Shown one piece after another: positions 1-12,523 of a DNA stretch of 64,000 bases. The stretch spans positions 310,001 through 374,000 of the forward strand of contig JAMXBD010001381.1 in NCBI GenBank assembly GCA_024138025.1, in the 5' to 3' direction. The notes beneath the pieces were generated by a model that searched no databases, was not told the DNA's origin, and saw only the letters and a program-made list of their open reading frames with translations. Position numbers and translations under genes: made by a program. Origin of the DNA: Combretum micranthum (Eukaryota > Streptophyta > Magnoliopsida > Myrtales > Combretaceae). The stretch's first letter is position 1. Every line of letters starts with the position of its first letter.

Positions 1-1000
1 TAACTGTTAACTAGTGATTCGATCACGAATAAGTATAGTCTGAACCATTGGATAATTAACGGAATCAATCCCATCAAAATTAATTATGAAATCATAAAAT
101 TTCTCATAATGATTATATGATTATCTCATATTCTACCAATAGGTTTCACACTTCATTCTTTTCCCTTTCCCATCAATTCACTTTTTTCTTAAATTATGAA
201 ACATGCCATATACTTTCATTTTCCATCAATTTCTTTCTCAAACACATTTCTTACAATATAACATTTAATGGATTGTATGGTGCCAAGACCCTTGTAGTCG
301 GTGGTACGAACACCAGTGTCATAATAGGTTGATTTGATTTGAATCCGATTCCCTTTATCCCTAAAATTATTTAATAGATAGTAATAAGTGAAATATATAT
401 ATAGCATCAATATGGTACATCACACTAGAAAAAGTAAAAGGAAAATTAAATAAATTGTACTACTTATAAAAAAGATAAATGTAACCCTTATGGTGTTATG
501 GAGACCCTTGTGATTTACTAATATAAACATGTCTCTCAATAAAGTAAACTAGTTTCAATTCTACCCCAATTATAATAATCAATAAAAAAAGAGGTGACAT
601 TTTCCTTGTTACCTACCACCAAAGTTTAGTTTTTAAGGGTTTAACTAATCAAATCTACATAAAATTTTCTCTAATTTTATAGCCAATTTCAAATATTGTA
701 CACAGCAAATACTAAAAAATGCTAAATAGATGTCTTTTTTGTGAATATATGTACATAAAAGTAAGTTATAACCATAAATATAACATTTAGAGAATTTTTA
801 ATTAACTTTAAAAAGGTGGAACATAGCCGCTTTTTTTTTTTTTTTTTCCTACAATGCCTTACATGACTAGGAATAGCTATTCTTTAATAACTGTGAAAAT
901 GTGGTGGAGTAGAATGGCTATTTGTTTTCTCGATTCCATTTTTCAAGAACTATGATTGTTTTTTAAACCACCATAGGGGGAGAGAAGGATTTGAACCTAA
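1..1000. repeat. Repeat R, copy a (partial, AT-rich, non-coding)
   Basis: Diverged sequence that recurs in the window in the same orientation. Positions about 160-470 match about 15215-15500 (same order of C/T-rich blocks ending in a TCTACATCGCAC-like motif in the better copies). Positions about 600-960 match 29775-30060, including the shared words ACCACCAAAGTTTA/ACCACAAAAGTTTA and TTTCAAATATT. No open frame with protein character is present. It is cut by the window edge. The nature of R is unknown: it could be an old transposon or the flank of a duplicated gene segment. Confidence 0.55.
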
Positions 1001-1056
1001 TCTAAGACTACTATGGATACCATTAGGATATGAGATCAACAATCATTCAGCTAAAT
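985..1056 (-). repeat. tRNA-like / SINE-like pol III promoter remnant
   Basis: On the minus strand GGTTCAAATCC (987-997) fits the B box of tRNA-derived promoters, and TAGCTGAATGATTG (about 1042-1055) resembles an A box about 45 bases upstream. No cloverleaf can be drawn, so this is not a tRNA gene. It may be a decayed SINE or the tRNA-like stretch seen in other repeats of this window. Confidence 0.3.
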
Positions 1057-2259
1057 AAATGCACTACTATCATCCATTTTCCTTTTTGATCTTAGAGCCA
1101 TATCTATACACACACAGGCACAAAAAAAAATAAATAAATAAATAAGGGGGCAACCATCCATCGAACAAATAAACTTACATTTTACTACTACTACTACTAT
1201 AGCTTGGGGAATAATGAGAAGGCTAAAGGGATTTTAGTTATTTTATTTAGGGAAAATTACATTTTTGTCAATGTTTTATTGTTTTTAATTGAGTCCTAAC
1301 TCTTTATTTTATTAAAAAAAAAAATTAGTCCTCAACGTTTGCAAAAATTAACAAATAAGTCATTTTCTTAACATTGTCAATATTTTTGCTAGTTTTGCAC
1401 AAGTGGCATACTTTATTGGTAAAAAAATTATATAAATAAACTAAGATAACTGAAAAAGTAATAAAATATAATAAGCAACATGTTGTTCCTTCAGAGGCAA
1501 CATGAGATTGAAATTCTGCCTGCAATTATATAAATAATTTAATTAAATTCCCTTTTCTAGTTTTTTACTTGAATATACATTATATAGTGGGTGTTATACT
1601 TTAGATTTCGAAATTGCGACTTATTTATATTTTTTTATTCGTCAATTATTATTCGAGACCTAAACGTTAAAGGGTAATGTCCTATGCATAGTCGGATGTG
1701 GAAGAAAAATCAAAATATTTATCAGATTTACGTATTGAAACAAATATTTTTTTAATAACAATAATAAAATGTTCGTTAAATACAAAAAAAGGTTAAATTT
1801 TTTATAATCCCTTTTAAATGATCCTCACTTTTCTCTTTTTTCTTTATAAAATCTCTTTTTATTATATCTTTCTTTAAAAAAGTTATCTTAATTTATTTAT
1901 ATTATTTTTTAAATTAGTAATTCTTTACCAATTAAAATGCGACACTTGACCACACGAAGAGGTTAACAGCATAAAAAAAAAAGGACTCTCCTTGTTAACT
2001 TTTACCAAACTAAGTACTAAAATAGAAAAATAATAAAGGATTATGATCCAAATAGAAAACCAGTGAACTGTTAAGGATTAAAAATTAGTTATCCAAACTA
2101 AATAGGCCATCAAACCAACTAGGAATCAAAAAACTAGTGTTTCCTTAGCCGGTTCTAGAACTGGCCAAACAATCTAATTTTGATTGCAGAACCATCAGTG
2201 ACAATTAAGTTGCAAACTGACAGTCACCTACACCCAATTATAATGGTGAAAACCTTAAG
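1057..2259. other. AT-rich intergenic DNA, no gene seen
   Basis: Long A and T runs, short CTA repeats near 1184-1200 and no frame with protein character. Nothing recognisable until the MSI4-like homology begins near 2260. Confidence 0.6.
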
Positions 2260-2897
2260 TTGCAAGCTGCAAGTGAGAACTTTCATAGCCAACAGAAACT
2301 TTAATCAATGCACAAACAGCAGAAACTTTCATAGCTAGTAGCAAATTCACAATATAAGCCTCTGTCATACCCATGATGTGGTAATTTCATCAGATAGGAA
2401 CATAGCAGTCATATTCAAATCCCAAAACAAAAGCACTTTTTTTCCATGAAAGATTCGGAAAACCTAAGACGACATAAGAATCCTATCAATGGAGAACGAC
2501 AAATTAAACTTTTTTATAAAAGTAGAAGATCATGGTCTTATACTTTACACATCATTTTTTACGACTATCCCCATCCAACTCATATATCCAACAAAGGGAA
2601 ACCACATTGATAGTGGTGTCCGAGTACAATGTATAGCACGCTGTTTGAGAGCTCATTACTGTGGTGATCACCCATGGACTCACATGATATCCAGTTGCCA
2701 CATCTGCCATATTAGCAGTTGTCAAATACTGAGAAAGTCACCGTGATGCAACCTATCCAATTTCGGCAAAAACAAATTTCTGATACAAAAAGTTCAATGA
2801 CCTAACAACACACATATAATGCAGAAGATTATTCATTATGGTATGTTAAATCCATTCTACATTCGCTGTCAAGAAAAATGGGGAAAGAAGAAGATAC

Positions 2898-2960
2898 CTC
2901 ACCGGCATAAATAATAGTTTCGAACTTCTTAAAGAGGGAAGAGCAAGCTTCCTAACTGAG
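2898..2960 (-). pseudogene. Exon-4-like remnant of fragment b
   Basis: 63 bases between CAG acceptor and GT donor, the same length as exon 4 of the main copy (9299-9361). It encodes a degraded form of the segment that precedes the first WD40 blade in MSI4 proteins and has an in-frame TAG at its third codon. Confidence 0.8.
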
Positions 2961-3191
2961 CTGCCAGATATAACATGGAGAAAAGACAATTGCATTACAT
3001 CCAAACTTCAAAATTCAAAAAGCATTCTTCTTCAACAATAATGTTTGCCATTAAAACTAAAACTAATCAACACCCACATCACAAAACCATCTTTTCTTCC
3101 CAAAGGTTACACAATTTTTCTGAGAACACGACAGAAACCTTAAAAACTCAGAAAAGAAAATAATCCTTAAACCATAGGAAAGAGCAAAGTG

Positions 3192-3218
3192 AAAAAAAAA
3201 AAAAAAAAAAAAAAAAAA
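3192..3218. repeat. Poly-A run, 27 bases
   Basis: Uninterrupted A tract on the plus strand, inside the intron-1 remnant of fragment b. The main copy has only short A runs at the equivalent place, so this grew after duplication. Confidence 0.9.
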
Positions 3219-3228
3219 GAAACACGGA

Positions 3229-3324
3229 CTGACAAAAAAGCAAAGACCAAAGGAGGTTCTCATTAGCAAACCAATCACAAAGCTTAGGAACAAAAGAATT
3301 CCATTGATTGTATCTTTCATCTAC
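3229..3324 (-). pseudogene. Exon-1-like remnant of fragment b
   Basis: Reads VDERYNQWNSFVPKLCDWF then ANENLLWSLLFCQ, against VEERYAQWKSVIPMLYDWL and ANHNLLWPSLSCR in the main copy. This is the N-terminal helix region that precedes the propeller in RBBP4/MSI proteins. The donor GT directly follows. No upstream ATG in frame gives a plausible N-terminus. Confidence 0.8.
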
Positions 3325-3440
3325 CAATCTCTCTTATGCTTTGCCACTATTTCATTTTTTTTTCCTTTTCCTGCCTAATGCACTTATTCGGAGAGAAGGT
3401 TGACAAGAGCAGTGGTACCATAATATATATTTTTCTTCCC

Positions 3441-4333
3441 TAAGTTGCATTTGGTTCTTAAGAATAAGCAAAGCAGTACACAGAAAGACAATAGAACAAT
3501 ACAAATTTCTTAATCCACGTTTGGTGCACTAATTATAGCACAAGATTGTTTCTTTCTCTTTTTTTATAATGTTACTAATTTGCACAAGCATTATAATTAG
3601 TAGTGGTAGTAGTGTGAATGGTAATTTTGTTTATAGGCAATAATATGGTGAAGGTGATGGCAACTTGGTCCTGGTGTTTTAATGGTAGCAGTGATGGCAA
3701 CAGCGATGCAGCAATAACATCGTTTGTGGACAATAGCTAAATCAGAGTCGTGTAAACAGAGTAATAAAGGCAATGATGGTAGCGTTAGATTGGGATTATT
3801 TTTTCATATCCCAAAATTTTGGTCTGGTACCATTAGAAGAGTTTTATCTAATACAAGTACCTGAAAATTTTATAAACTAGACACACTGCCAAAAGATTTA
3901 TGAACCAAAAACAAAAATATTTCTATTTATGGCAAAATCTGGGGTTTTGCCCTTCCTAAAGATTTCAACTTATAAGCAAAATTTTCAAGCCTAAAGCTTA
4001 GCCCATCCTCAATTCATAGTGCATTATAATGTACAGGCTTCTTTTGGATAATGTATAGGTTTTGGATCCACAAATTTATCAAAAAATTTTGGCTGAGAGC
4101 AATCACACTTGCATGTATTCTGCTAAAAGCTTTGCATAAAGATGTATAAGTTCATCAGAAAAGAAAATCCATGTCAAAGCTGCATATGATAAAAGCTTAT
4201 GAAATGGGCTTGACCTATCACTTTCAAATCTATGGACAAAGGCCTTAGATCACCAGCGTAAGTGTTCACCCAGAAGGTACCAACCAACAGAAAAAGACTC
4301 AAATTCAAGGCCTCTAATATATGCCTAAGTAAT
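3441..4333. other. Gene-free stretch, 3' flank of the MSI4-like gene
   Basis: AT-rich with no frame of protein character. On the minus strand it lies directly downstream of the TGA at 4334-4336, so it probably includes the former 3' UTR. No clear polyadenylation signal can be singled out among the many A-rich words. Confidence 0.5.
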
Positions 4334-6338
4334 TCAAGAAGAACCAGCAAGAGCGCAAGCCTTGAAATCATCCAGCTCTGCAAGCACTTCGTCTTTAGGT
4401 CTGTAGAGCAAGTCAATCATCCGCCATATCTGCAAAACATATAATTTTCCACCAGTCAGCAATACACAAATTTCAAACAGCTACGGATCACCATGCAAAT
4501 CAAATCATTGAATAAGTAGCAGTCTCAACTTAATTGAATTTCTCTATCTCCCTAATGGACATAAAGATTCGATAAAATCCTAAGGTTAACCAAGGTGAAA
4601 CCCAGAAATCAGGATTATGTGGCAACAAGGGACAATCATGATTAAAGTACTAGGGACATTGCAAGCGTAAACCAAAAGAGTCAGTTGTAGTAACTTTCAA
4701 CAAGGCAAAACACAATAATAAGCCCCAGACACTTGGCCTGATGCAATAGAGTCTATATACTTCAAAATTTTGAGTAAACCCCTGCACTTCAATACTTGTA
4801 CAGACAGGCCCCTCAACTTTTCAATCATAACAATTTAGAGAAATGTACTTTGCAATTTCTGTAATTTAGCAAATAGAAGTTTAAAAATATAAATAAGTAC
4901 TTTACTAAAACTATAATATGAATTTTAAGAATATTGCTTTGAAAAAATTTCAATTTCTCACAATCGAAAAGTTCAAAAGTTATTTGAACGAATGAAAAAA
5001 ATACAGGAACCAAAGAAGGAAAACCAATAGGGATACGGGCATCAAGTAAACTTAAGAACAGATTAGACAAGAGCCAAAGTTTGTTTTTGAGATTATTCAT
5101 TGCATTTGCAAGCCAGCAGGTACATTTTTTGTTTCTGGTTTACAAAGAGGTACAGCTGTAGTTAAATAATTAAACCAAGCAATCAATGGATTGCATAGGC
5201 ACTAGACTAATCCAAGTTGCTCCATCTAGGTCTCAGAAGCAACCTTATTGGCTTATGAATTAAGAACCCATACTATCTGTCATGAGAGTTCATTTGATCA
5301 CTAGGACAACCTCTTGCCGTAAGGTCGGCAGGTGTTCTTACTTTCCTGTCACTGGAAGAGAAAATACAGGCACACGGCACAGAAAAAAAGACTAACTGAC
5401 AACAGATCTATGCTCACACATTCAAGCGATCAAAACTTCCAAGATGATTTTGGCAATTGGCCCTAGCTTATACAAACTTAACAATCAGCACGCAATGAAA
5501 TTCAGTGCATATTAACTTTCAAACCGAAAATAAGGTGCTAGATAAAGGCATGATGAACTACCTGCAAGGTACCTCCTCCACCAGGACCTTCACAATCATC
5601 AGACACACTGACAATTGTCCAAGGATCAGATGAGTTCCAATGAAAGTCAACAACCTTGTCCCTACATCCAATAAGAGATCAATACAAAGACCAAAAGGAT
5701 TGGTCCATAAAGCAAAGGCAAACACACAACTGGGTCCAGTATCCTACCTGTGACCAGCATGACGAAAGAATAGACCCGGAGGAGAATTGGGTGTTGGAGC
5801 TGCTTCACCAATCTGGAAATTAAAATTAGCTTTCATGAATCCAAAATTTTGATAAGGTATTATCAGTCCATGCACACCATTTTGATTTTACAACTAAAAC
5901 CGCAAGTCTTGATACTTTTGCTCAATTTTTTCCGTCAACCAAAAAAAGTTCCCTTCAGGTTCGGGGGGTGTGGGGAAAGCATTTTCAACTTATAAGGTGG
6001 GGAAAATGTTTTTCCAGAATTTTTTTTTTCCCCAGAAAAGAAAACAGGGCCTTAATTGGCATCTCTTCATACGAATTATTCATCTCTAAGTGCAAAGATA
6101 AAGGTGGAAAAAGAAAAGAGATACATATAAACACCTTCTGGACATCCCAAACATTCAAAAGACCATCCTCAGCAGAACTTCCAAAGACAGATGACTTGTC
6201 TGGTGACCACTGCAAGCAAATTACCAATCAACAACCAATACATTTGAGCCAGAGAACATTTGAAGAGTAACAAAATTTGTATCCAATGCAATAAAATATT
6301 AAACATGAATTGCAACAAAGAGCTCACCCAAAGCATAC

Positions 6339-6448
6339 CTGCACACAAAGAACACCATTGCTGTGACCCTCAAATATGGACAGGAGATCCAACCCCACCA
6401 GAAGTGAGGTTTCGCCGATCAAACATATGGACAGTATTATCAGCAGAC
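6339..6448 (-). pseudogene. Exon 11 with a two-base loss
   Basis: Starts with GSADNTVHMFDRRNLT across the junction from exon 10 and ends FEGHSNGVLCVQ, but these two stretches are in different frames. The family pattern is SP-x-x-KFEGH. Here CATATTTGAG stands where two more bases are needed, and the upstream frame hits TGA at once. Together with the loss in exon 9 this removes three bases in total, so exons 12-15 are back in the original frame. Confidence 0.8.
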
Positions 6449-7379
6449 CTGAAATAAAAAAGGGAAAAATACCACATGAGCTATAAAGGGAAAGCAATAT
6501 ACGATCCAATACTGGATAACATCTGGAAAATTCATACCCTGTAAGTATCAAGTTAGTATCATGTGAATTCCAGTCAACACAATGAATATCTGCATTATGA
6601 GCTTTTTCAACCTGTCAAAGTCAAGAAGCAAATTACTTTGTGCCAAATTTTATGGTAAATGAAAACACTACACAAGCACAGATCTAAATTATACTTAGAA
6701 ACACAATAAAGGCAAAAAGCCTGACAACCAAGCAAGCATTCTTTAAAAGAAGTTCAATCTTGCATTCATGGTTAGCAGGAATTATCAACATTGATTTCGT
6801 AAACATTTCACAGAACAGATGCAGCTTTCATTGCTCTAAAACGAATGACAACGAATCTCCTCCTCTAATATTCCAGACAATTGAAGCTCCACTCAACCAT
6901 TATCTAGCCCCCCTAAATCTCAAACAGTACAAACAAATTTAAAAGCCAAGCTATTCCCATCTCGTCCATGCTGAGCCAAATTTCAAGAAAAACTACCTGG
7001 TGCAGCAATTTCTCCTTTCATCTTATTTAAGCCATAAAACCAAATTTAACTCGTAGTTAGCTCCATGTCAGAAGGCACCAAGACACCAGATTTCATTTTC
7101 ATTCATGTTAAAAAAAATGCAAACAAGTGAAGACAGTTCAATTAATCCAATTGCGAACCTATTTCAAATTTCAGTATCAAATGATCTTTTTATGGCTGCA
7201 TAGAGCATACAAGGCCAACTATATCATCAGATTTGTTAATATGTCAAACAAACATCATATCAGACTTTAATTTTAGTACGATTTAGGCACAGTATTCTAA
7301 TAATGAGCCAAAGAAAGAAGACCTAAATATTAAAAAGTAGGTATAAAAGCCATATCTTGCATGTAACTAAGGTTATGAC

Positions 7380-7460
7380 CTGAAAGCAGGAGAAGAACCA
7401 GTTCTCGCATCCCACAGTATAAGGCAGGAATCATCACCCACACTGCAGAACTCCTGCACG
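7380..7460 (-). pseudogene. Exon 9 with a one-base loss at its 3' edge
   Basis: Encodes VQEFCSVGDDSCLILWDART and GSSPAF, then ends in AG before the GT donor. Exon 10 must be read from its first base (VEKAHNADIHCVDW), so exon 9 should end on a full codon. A TTCAAG to TTCAG loss explains the break. If spliced as is, translation runs into a TGA within exon 10. Confidence 0.75.
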
Positions 7461-10400
7461 CTGCAAAATAATGACACATGGTTAGCAATAATGATGTAGG
7501 GATCAAACACTGAAAAGTATTCAAGACCTCAGAGAGATTCAGTACACCAGAAGATATTTCAGCATATGATTCTAAAAAATAAGTAACTTATAACCTAATG
7601 AAAATGCGACTTCATGCTTAGAACACAACTGACAGCAAACAAGATGAAGTCCCTCTATCACTAAATCTAGAAATGCTCATGTACATTGAAAACCTAAATA
7701 GCAAGGTACCTTGATGGGCAAAAAGTCACATCCTCGACAGTTTCGCTGTGTCCAAGAAATACACCGCGAGGTTTAATTGAAGGACTATCAGTTGATTTAG
7801 GAGATTGTTTACTTTTGGCACTGCCAGACACTGGAGACGTTGCATATCCAGGATCTGAGGCCAAAGAAGAAATATGGTCCTGTATACTCCATAAAACAAC
7901 AGTTTTATCCTTGCCTGCCATGGAAGAGTCAACCACAGGAGAAAAATCAGCACCATCCTACATAGGGAGAAGATGACAGTTCGGTGCAACAAATTCTACG
8001 GCATGAAGCAAAGCAAATGATACAACAAGCAATGTGGCATCAACTATCAGGTGCTTTGGGATTTATTAATAACTCTGTATAGCTTCTTTAAACACCAGGA
8101 ACATCTTAGACTTGCAAATTAAAAAAAAGGAGAAAGAAGAACATGCAAGTATATTTCCAACCTCCAGAGAGAACCCAGGGTTCAGTTGGGCTCATGGCAA
8201 GAGCAAATTCAGCATTATCTTTGTGCCCAATAAGTACCTGGGAAACAAATTAGGGATAAGAAATTCACAGACCCAAACAGGAATATCGATATACCGAGGA
8301 ATAAAAAAGACAAATTTTTTAACTGCACATACCAAGTCAGGACAAGAGACAGCAGCACCTAAAACAGCATGACGATTAGGCTGAGCCTCAACATCCCAGA
8401 TAAGTACCTGTTTTTGGCAGCAAGCAACTCAATTTTAGTCATGGTAGTCGATGAACAAAATAAAAGGGAAATTTAAAGAGTATCAGAAAATTTTCCATTT
8501 GCAAGAAATCAAGAAAATCAGTAAATTTGCACTCACATTAGGACTATCGGTGTGGGTTGCCACGATCTTACTATCCTGTGGCAGCTCCCTGATTCTGTTC
8601 ACCTGACTCAATTATAATAATACAGACCTTAATATTTGAAATAGCATGGCTGCAAGAGAAGACTTTCATGGCCAACAGAAACTTTAATGAAGGGAAAAAC
8701 ATGCTGAAGAAGACAATGCTGGCAGCAAATTCTTAGTGTCAAGTCTGTGGGATAAGTATGATGCAGTAATCCCACCAGGTAGGAGATACGGCAGTCATAT
8801 TCAAACAACATACACTAGCACAAACATTCTAAAACAAAAGGACTACTTTTCCATGAATGATGTTTTCTGAAAAACCTAGGATGACATTAGACTCCTGTCA
8901 ATGGAGAGCAACAAATTAAATCTGCATAGTAAAAAAAAAAAAATGAAGATCATAGCGTGGATTAGTATCTCCAATCAATTGACACGTATATCCAACAAAG
9001 GGAAACCACATTGATAATGGCAGTCTGTTGACTCAATAGAGACTATGATGCGCACCCATGGACTGACATGATGGTCTATTGCCACATTTGCCATACTAGT
9101 AGTTATCAAAGACTGACAACGCCACCACAGTGTGATCTATCCAATTTCCACAGCAAGTAGCAACAACAACAACAACAAATCTCTGGTACATGAGGATTAA
9201 ACCCACAACATGCACATATTGCAGCAGAATATTCATTACGGTTTATTAAATCCATCATATATTAGATTGTCAAGAAAAATGGGAATGAAAAAAATTACCT
9301 CGCCAGGATGAATAATGGTTTTGAACTTCTTAACAAAGGGAGAGCGAGCTTCCTCATTGAACTGCCAGAATTTTTATTAGAAAGGGAATTGCAGTACATC
9401 CATCATGGAGCTTCACAAGAAAAAAGAAAGATCGACAACACGATGACAAATTATCAAATGACGATTACCTGAGATATGTCCTTAGTAGCTGCAACCCTAG
9501 GTTTCACCACTTCAACATTTGCTATGACAAGGGTATTTGGAACACTGCCATCAGTCTAAATAGAAATAGCAAACAAATTAGAAAACTATGAGGGACGAAC
9601 TGAATGCATCTAAATAATGACATTGCATATATCAGGTAAATAAAATAAATAAAAAAAAAGCAATGGTGCAAAAGAATTATTCCTGTGATGTCTTCATTTC
9701 TTGAAGATATATTTCTGTTGCAATGCAGCACGATTATTCACTAATAAAAGGAATTAAATTGGCAACAAGTCTAACCTGCTCAGAGAGATAAAGACGCTGA
9801 CGATTTCTGTAAGTCGCTTGCTCAAGCTGTGGGCCCCATCTGGTAAAAAAAAAAAATAATAATACTAATCAGCACAAGGAATGGCATTAACACAATGCGT
9901 ATTAGCAATATTTACAAGAATACAAAACTCGAATAATACCCTTCGATTCAACTAGATGTTGGAGTGCAGAATTCCAGAACATACATTAAGTATACAATAT
10001 ACAATCACATTTATATAGCTCCTTCATAAAATAATAATGGCGTGCATTCCTGCTAGAGAATTATTTATACTGGATGAAACAACAAGTGACCACAAACTTA
10101 ATAAAAATCCAATGCGACCACGAGCAGCGTTTTCACACTTCCATGTGATCTGATGGCAACAAGCATAAATGAGCCTATGCATCAGAGCTCGGTGTCAGGG
10201 AAGCCAAGATCAGGCTACAAAATTAGGCATTGGTCAAGTACCACAGAACTCTTTAACTGGATGACACCACACATATCCAGTACTAAAGGCTCAAATGACC
10301 ACATTTAACAAAATTTCAAAACTTTCTTCATCAAATTCACCCCATAACTATCAAATGCTCAATCTCAGTCCCCTAACTAGCCTAGCATTGTCATGTGCAC

Positions 10401-10821
10401 ATAATGCATGCCATTAAAGCAAATACTAAAACAATAAAATACAAAAATGAGCAACTCGAACAATAATAATAAAAATAAATTAATTAATTAAAAGCACTCT
10501 CTTTAACAAACATTTGTATACAAACTAAAACTAAGCACACCCACTTGACTAAGCCATCTTATCTTCTTGAAATTCTTTCAATTTCTCAAACAATTATAAA
10601 AGGAAAATCAAAAAGATCCTCCTTCAACAATGTATGTGCCATTAAAACTAAAACTGATCAACACCCACATCACAAAACCAGCTTTTCTTCTCAAAGGTCT
10701 CTCATTTTCTCTGACAACGACAGAAACCTTAAAACACAGAAAAAAAATAATGAAGAAACCTTAAATTCTAGGAAAGAGCAAACAGAAAGAAAATTAAAAA
10801 AGAAAGAAGGGAAACACAGAC

Positions 10822-10934
10822 CGACAGGAGAGCGAAGGCCAAAGGAGGTTGTGATTAGCAAGCCAATCATAAAGCATAGGAATAACAGACTTCCATTGAG
10901 CGTATCTTTCCTCTACTTTGATTCTGTCTTTCAT
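10822..10934 (-). pseudogene. Exon 1 of the MSI4-like gene
   Basis: The first usable ATG (10934-10932) gives MKDRIKVEERYAQWKSV. The arginine codon is split by the donor (CG|GTCTGTG) and completed by exon 2, which continues WGPQLEQATYRNRQRLYLSE. The frame stays open upstream to an ATG at 11078, but that extension is hydrophobic (SSLLVILLLPLG) and lacks the basic tail expected of FVE, so I chose the inner ATG. The missing tail may be a true loss of the 5' end. Confidence 0.75.
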
Positions 10935-11289
10935 TTTTCTTTTGCCTAATGGAAGAAGAAGAATTACCAGGAGAGAGGAAGTTGAGGGCCCAGTTCTATG
11001 ACCACGTCCCACCGGAGCAATGGTACCATAATATATATATGGACTCATATTTGCAGAATCCCGGCCCATTGTGATCAAACACCTGATAGTTGTTTAATTT
11101 ACTTTAATTTTATATATCATCTATATATATATAATTATATACATGATAAAATATGGGGATAAAGCTACAATGATGGATTAAGGAATAAAATCAAGGATAA
11201 CTATTTACAAATTTTTTTTGGCGCATTTTCTGTACTATACTTCATTCCATTACTACATAATTACACCACTAGGATAAAAAGTTGGGATG
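10935..11289. other. 5' flank of the MSI4-like gene
   Basis: Region upstream of exon 1 on the minus strand. It contains ATATATAT tracts (11031-11040 and 11121-11130) but no clear TATA box at a sensible distance. Part of it (to about 11040) is duplicated next to fragment b (about 3340-3435). No other gene seen. Confidence 0.4.
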
Positions 11290-12420
11290 GTACGTATGGA
11301 GGGGAGAGGGAAAAAATGAACTGTGATATCTAAATTTGGCATAAGATTGGTGAAAATTATTAATTTTTTATTTCCTTTTAAAAAATCAAATGAAAAAAAT
11401 AAATCCTTTGCTTTTCCTTGCATGTTTTCAAATACAAAACATAACTTACACTATTTTATTTTTATTTTTTAATTTTTTTTCATTTTTATTCTTTTTTTTC
11501 CATTTTTATTTTATAACTTACACACCACAAAATCAAACTATTTGAGTTTTTAAGATGGAGTTCCACAATCTCTGTGTTGATGGTAAAATTCCAAAATATT
11601 TTAAGAGCGCACAAACGAGTTTTAATTAGATTTATATTATGTTTGATAATTTTTCATATAAGAGAAATGAGAAAATTGAATGAAGATGGAAAGAAAATGA
11701 AATGAAGTGTGAAATTCCTATATTTGATTTGTTTTAGAAAATGAAATAAAAATAGGGTTGGAAAAATTACTCACTTTTTATAAACACTGATGCAAAGAAC
11801 AATTATAAAATTGTTCCTCCCCATCAATTTTCACAGATATCTTGCTAGATTTAGATTTCAGAGATATCAAATGCAATATAAATAATTTTCTTATTCATAT
11901 AACACGTACATAATGTCAATGCTCTTATAAATTGACATGAATTCAATCACCCTTCTCCCTATAGTTATGTAGCCAGATTGTATTTGGCGAGATATATATA
12001 ACATCAAAATCTACATCGCACCGTCAAACTAAAAAAGAATAATTTATTAATTACTTATAAAAATGAAAGAACCTAGAACAGGGTCACAATTCCTAGTTGT
12101 ATTCCCATTTTTGATGATTTTTAAAAGTTAAAATTACGATTTCTTTAAATAAATGATTTCAGATTTGAAGGAGATTTGATTTCAATTTTAAAAAAAAAAA
12201 TTATTCATTTCTCGTAAATGATTACTTACTATAATTGCTCTTTTATGTTCTTATGCATTTATTGTTCACATTGATTACTAATGATATTTTTTACAAATAA
12301 TATGTCATTTCTATTTCATTGTATCATGTATTCAAATAAAGGAATTGATTTATCATTCCGTCTCCTATTCCATTTCTTCCATTTAAATCTATTCGACTTT
12401 GAACAATTACTATGGTACAT
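11290..12420. repeat. Repeat R, copy c
   Basis: About 1.1 kb that matches 14590-15816 in order and orientation: GAACTGTGATATCTAAATTT at 11319 and 14616, ATGAGAAAATTGAATGAAGA at 11667 and 14959, and a TCTACATCGCAC motif near 12010 and 15462. Non-coding, with many short T runs. Right boundary near the tract TATGGTACATAATTACAC, which also occurs near 29218 in copy d. Confidence 0.75.
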
Positions 12421-12506
12421 AATTACACTATTAAGATAAAAAGTTGGGATAGTATATATGAATCCATATATATATCTATATATATATACATATACACAAG
12501 CAGACG

Positions 12507-12523
12507 ACGCATCTGCGATGCGT
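12507..12523. other. Hairpin near the Helitron 3' end
   Basis: ACGCATC-TGC-GATGCGT: perfect 7-bp stem with a 3-base loop, 7 bases inside the 3' end on the minus strand. Such a hairpin is a standard Helitron terminator-like signal. Confidence 0.75.

Larger units (their letters stand above)
2260..3440 (-). pseudogene. MSI4/FVE-like gene fragment b (intron 4, exon 4, exon 1 only)
   Basis: Collinear copy of parts of the larger gene at 4334-10934. 2260-2890 matches intron 4 (about 8650-9298). 2898-2960 matches exon 4 with the same 63-base length and both splice dinucleotides in place. 2970-3210 matches intron 1 (about 10590-10800), and 3229-3324 matches exon 1. Exons 2 and 3 with the surrounding introns (the equivalent of about 9400-10590) are missing. 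Exon 4 carries an in-frame TAG (reads LS*EACSSLFKKF). Exon 1 still reads VDERYNQWNSFVPKLCDWF but has lost conserved residues. A 27-base A run interrupts intron 1. The similarity stops near 3435, just upstream of the exon-1 region. Non-functional. Confidence 0.85.
4334..10934 (-). pseudogene. MSI4/FVE-like: MSI4/FVE-like WD40 histone-binding protein gene, 15 exons, frame broken
   Basis: Exons (minus strand): 10934-10822, 9839-9776, 9555-9469, 9361-9299, 8602-8537, 8407-8333, 8237-8162, 7914-7710, 7460-7380, 6611-6538, 6448-6339, 6209-6135, 5812-5748, 5661-5562, 4429-4334. All introns are GT-AG. The product follows plant MSI4/FVE throughout: N-terminal helix (ERYAQWKSVIPMLYDWL), VLIWDVEAQPNRHAVLG, SGGKDKTVVLWSIQDH, SVGDDSCLILWDART (a WDxR-type motif), WSPDKSSVFGSSAEDGLLN, FFRHAGHR, IVSVSDDCEGPGGGGTLQIW. 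Known role of the family: RBBP4-like histone binding in deacetylase and Polycomb complexes and flowering control. Exon lengths sum to 1350 bases (449 codons plus stop; Arabidopsis FVE is about 507 aa). The usual basic N-terminal tail is missing. Exon 9 lacks one base at its end and exon 11 lacks two, so the centre is out of frame. Probably a pseudogene, unless these are assembly errors. Confidence 0.88.

Noticed and set aside
10949..11074. 41-codon plus-strand frame opposite the MSI4-like 5' region (MEEEELPGERKLRAQ...)
   Set aside because: Looks protein-like, but the frame is not kept in the duplicate near 3380-3440 and it lies antisense to the gene's 5' flank; likely chance.
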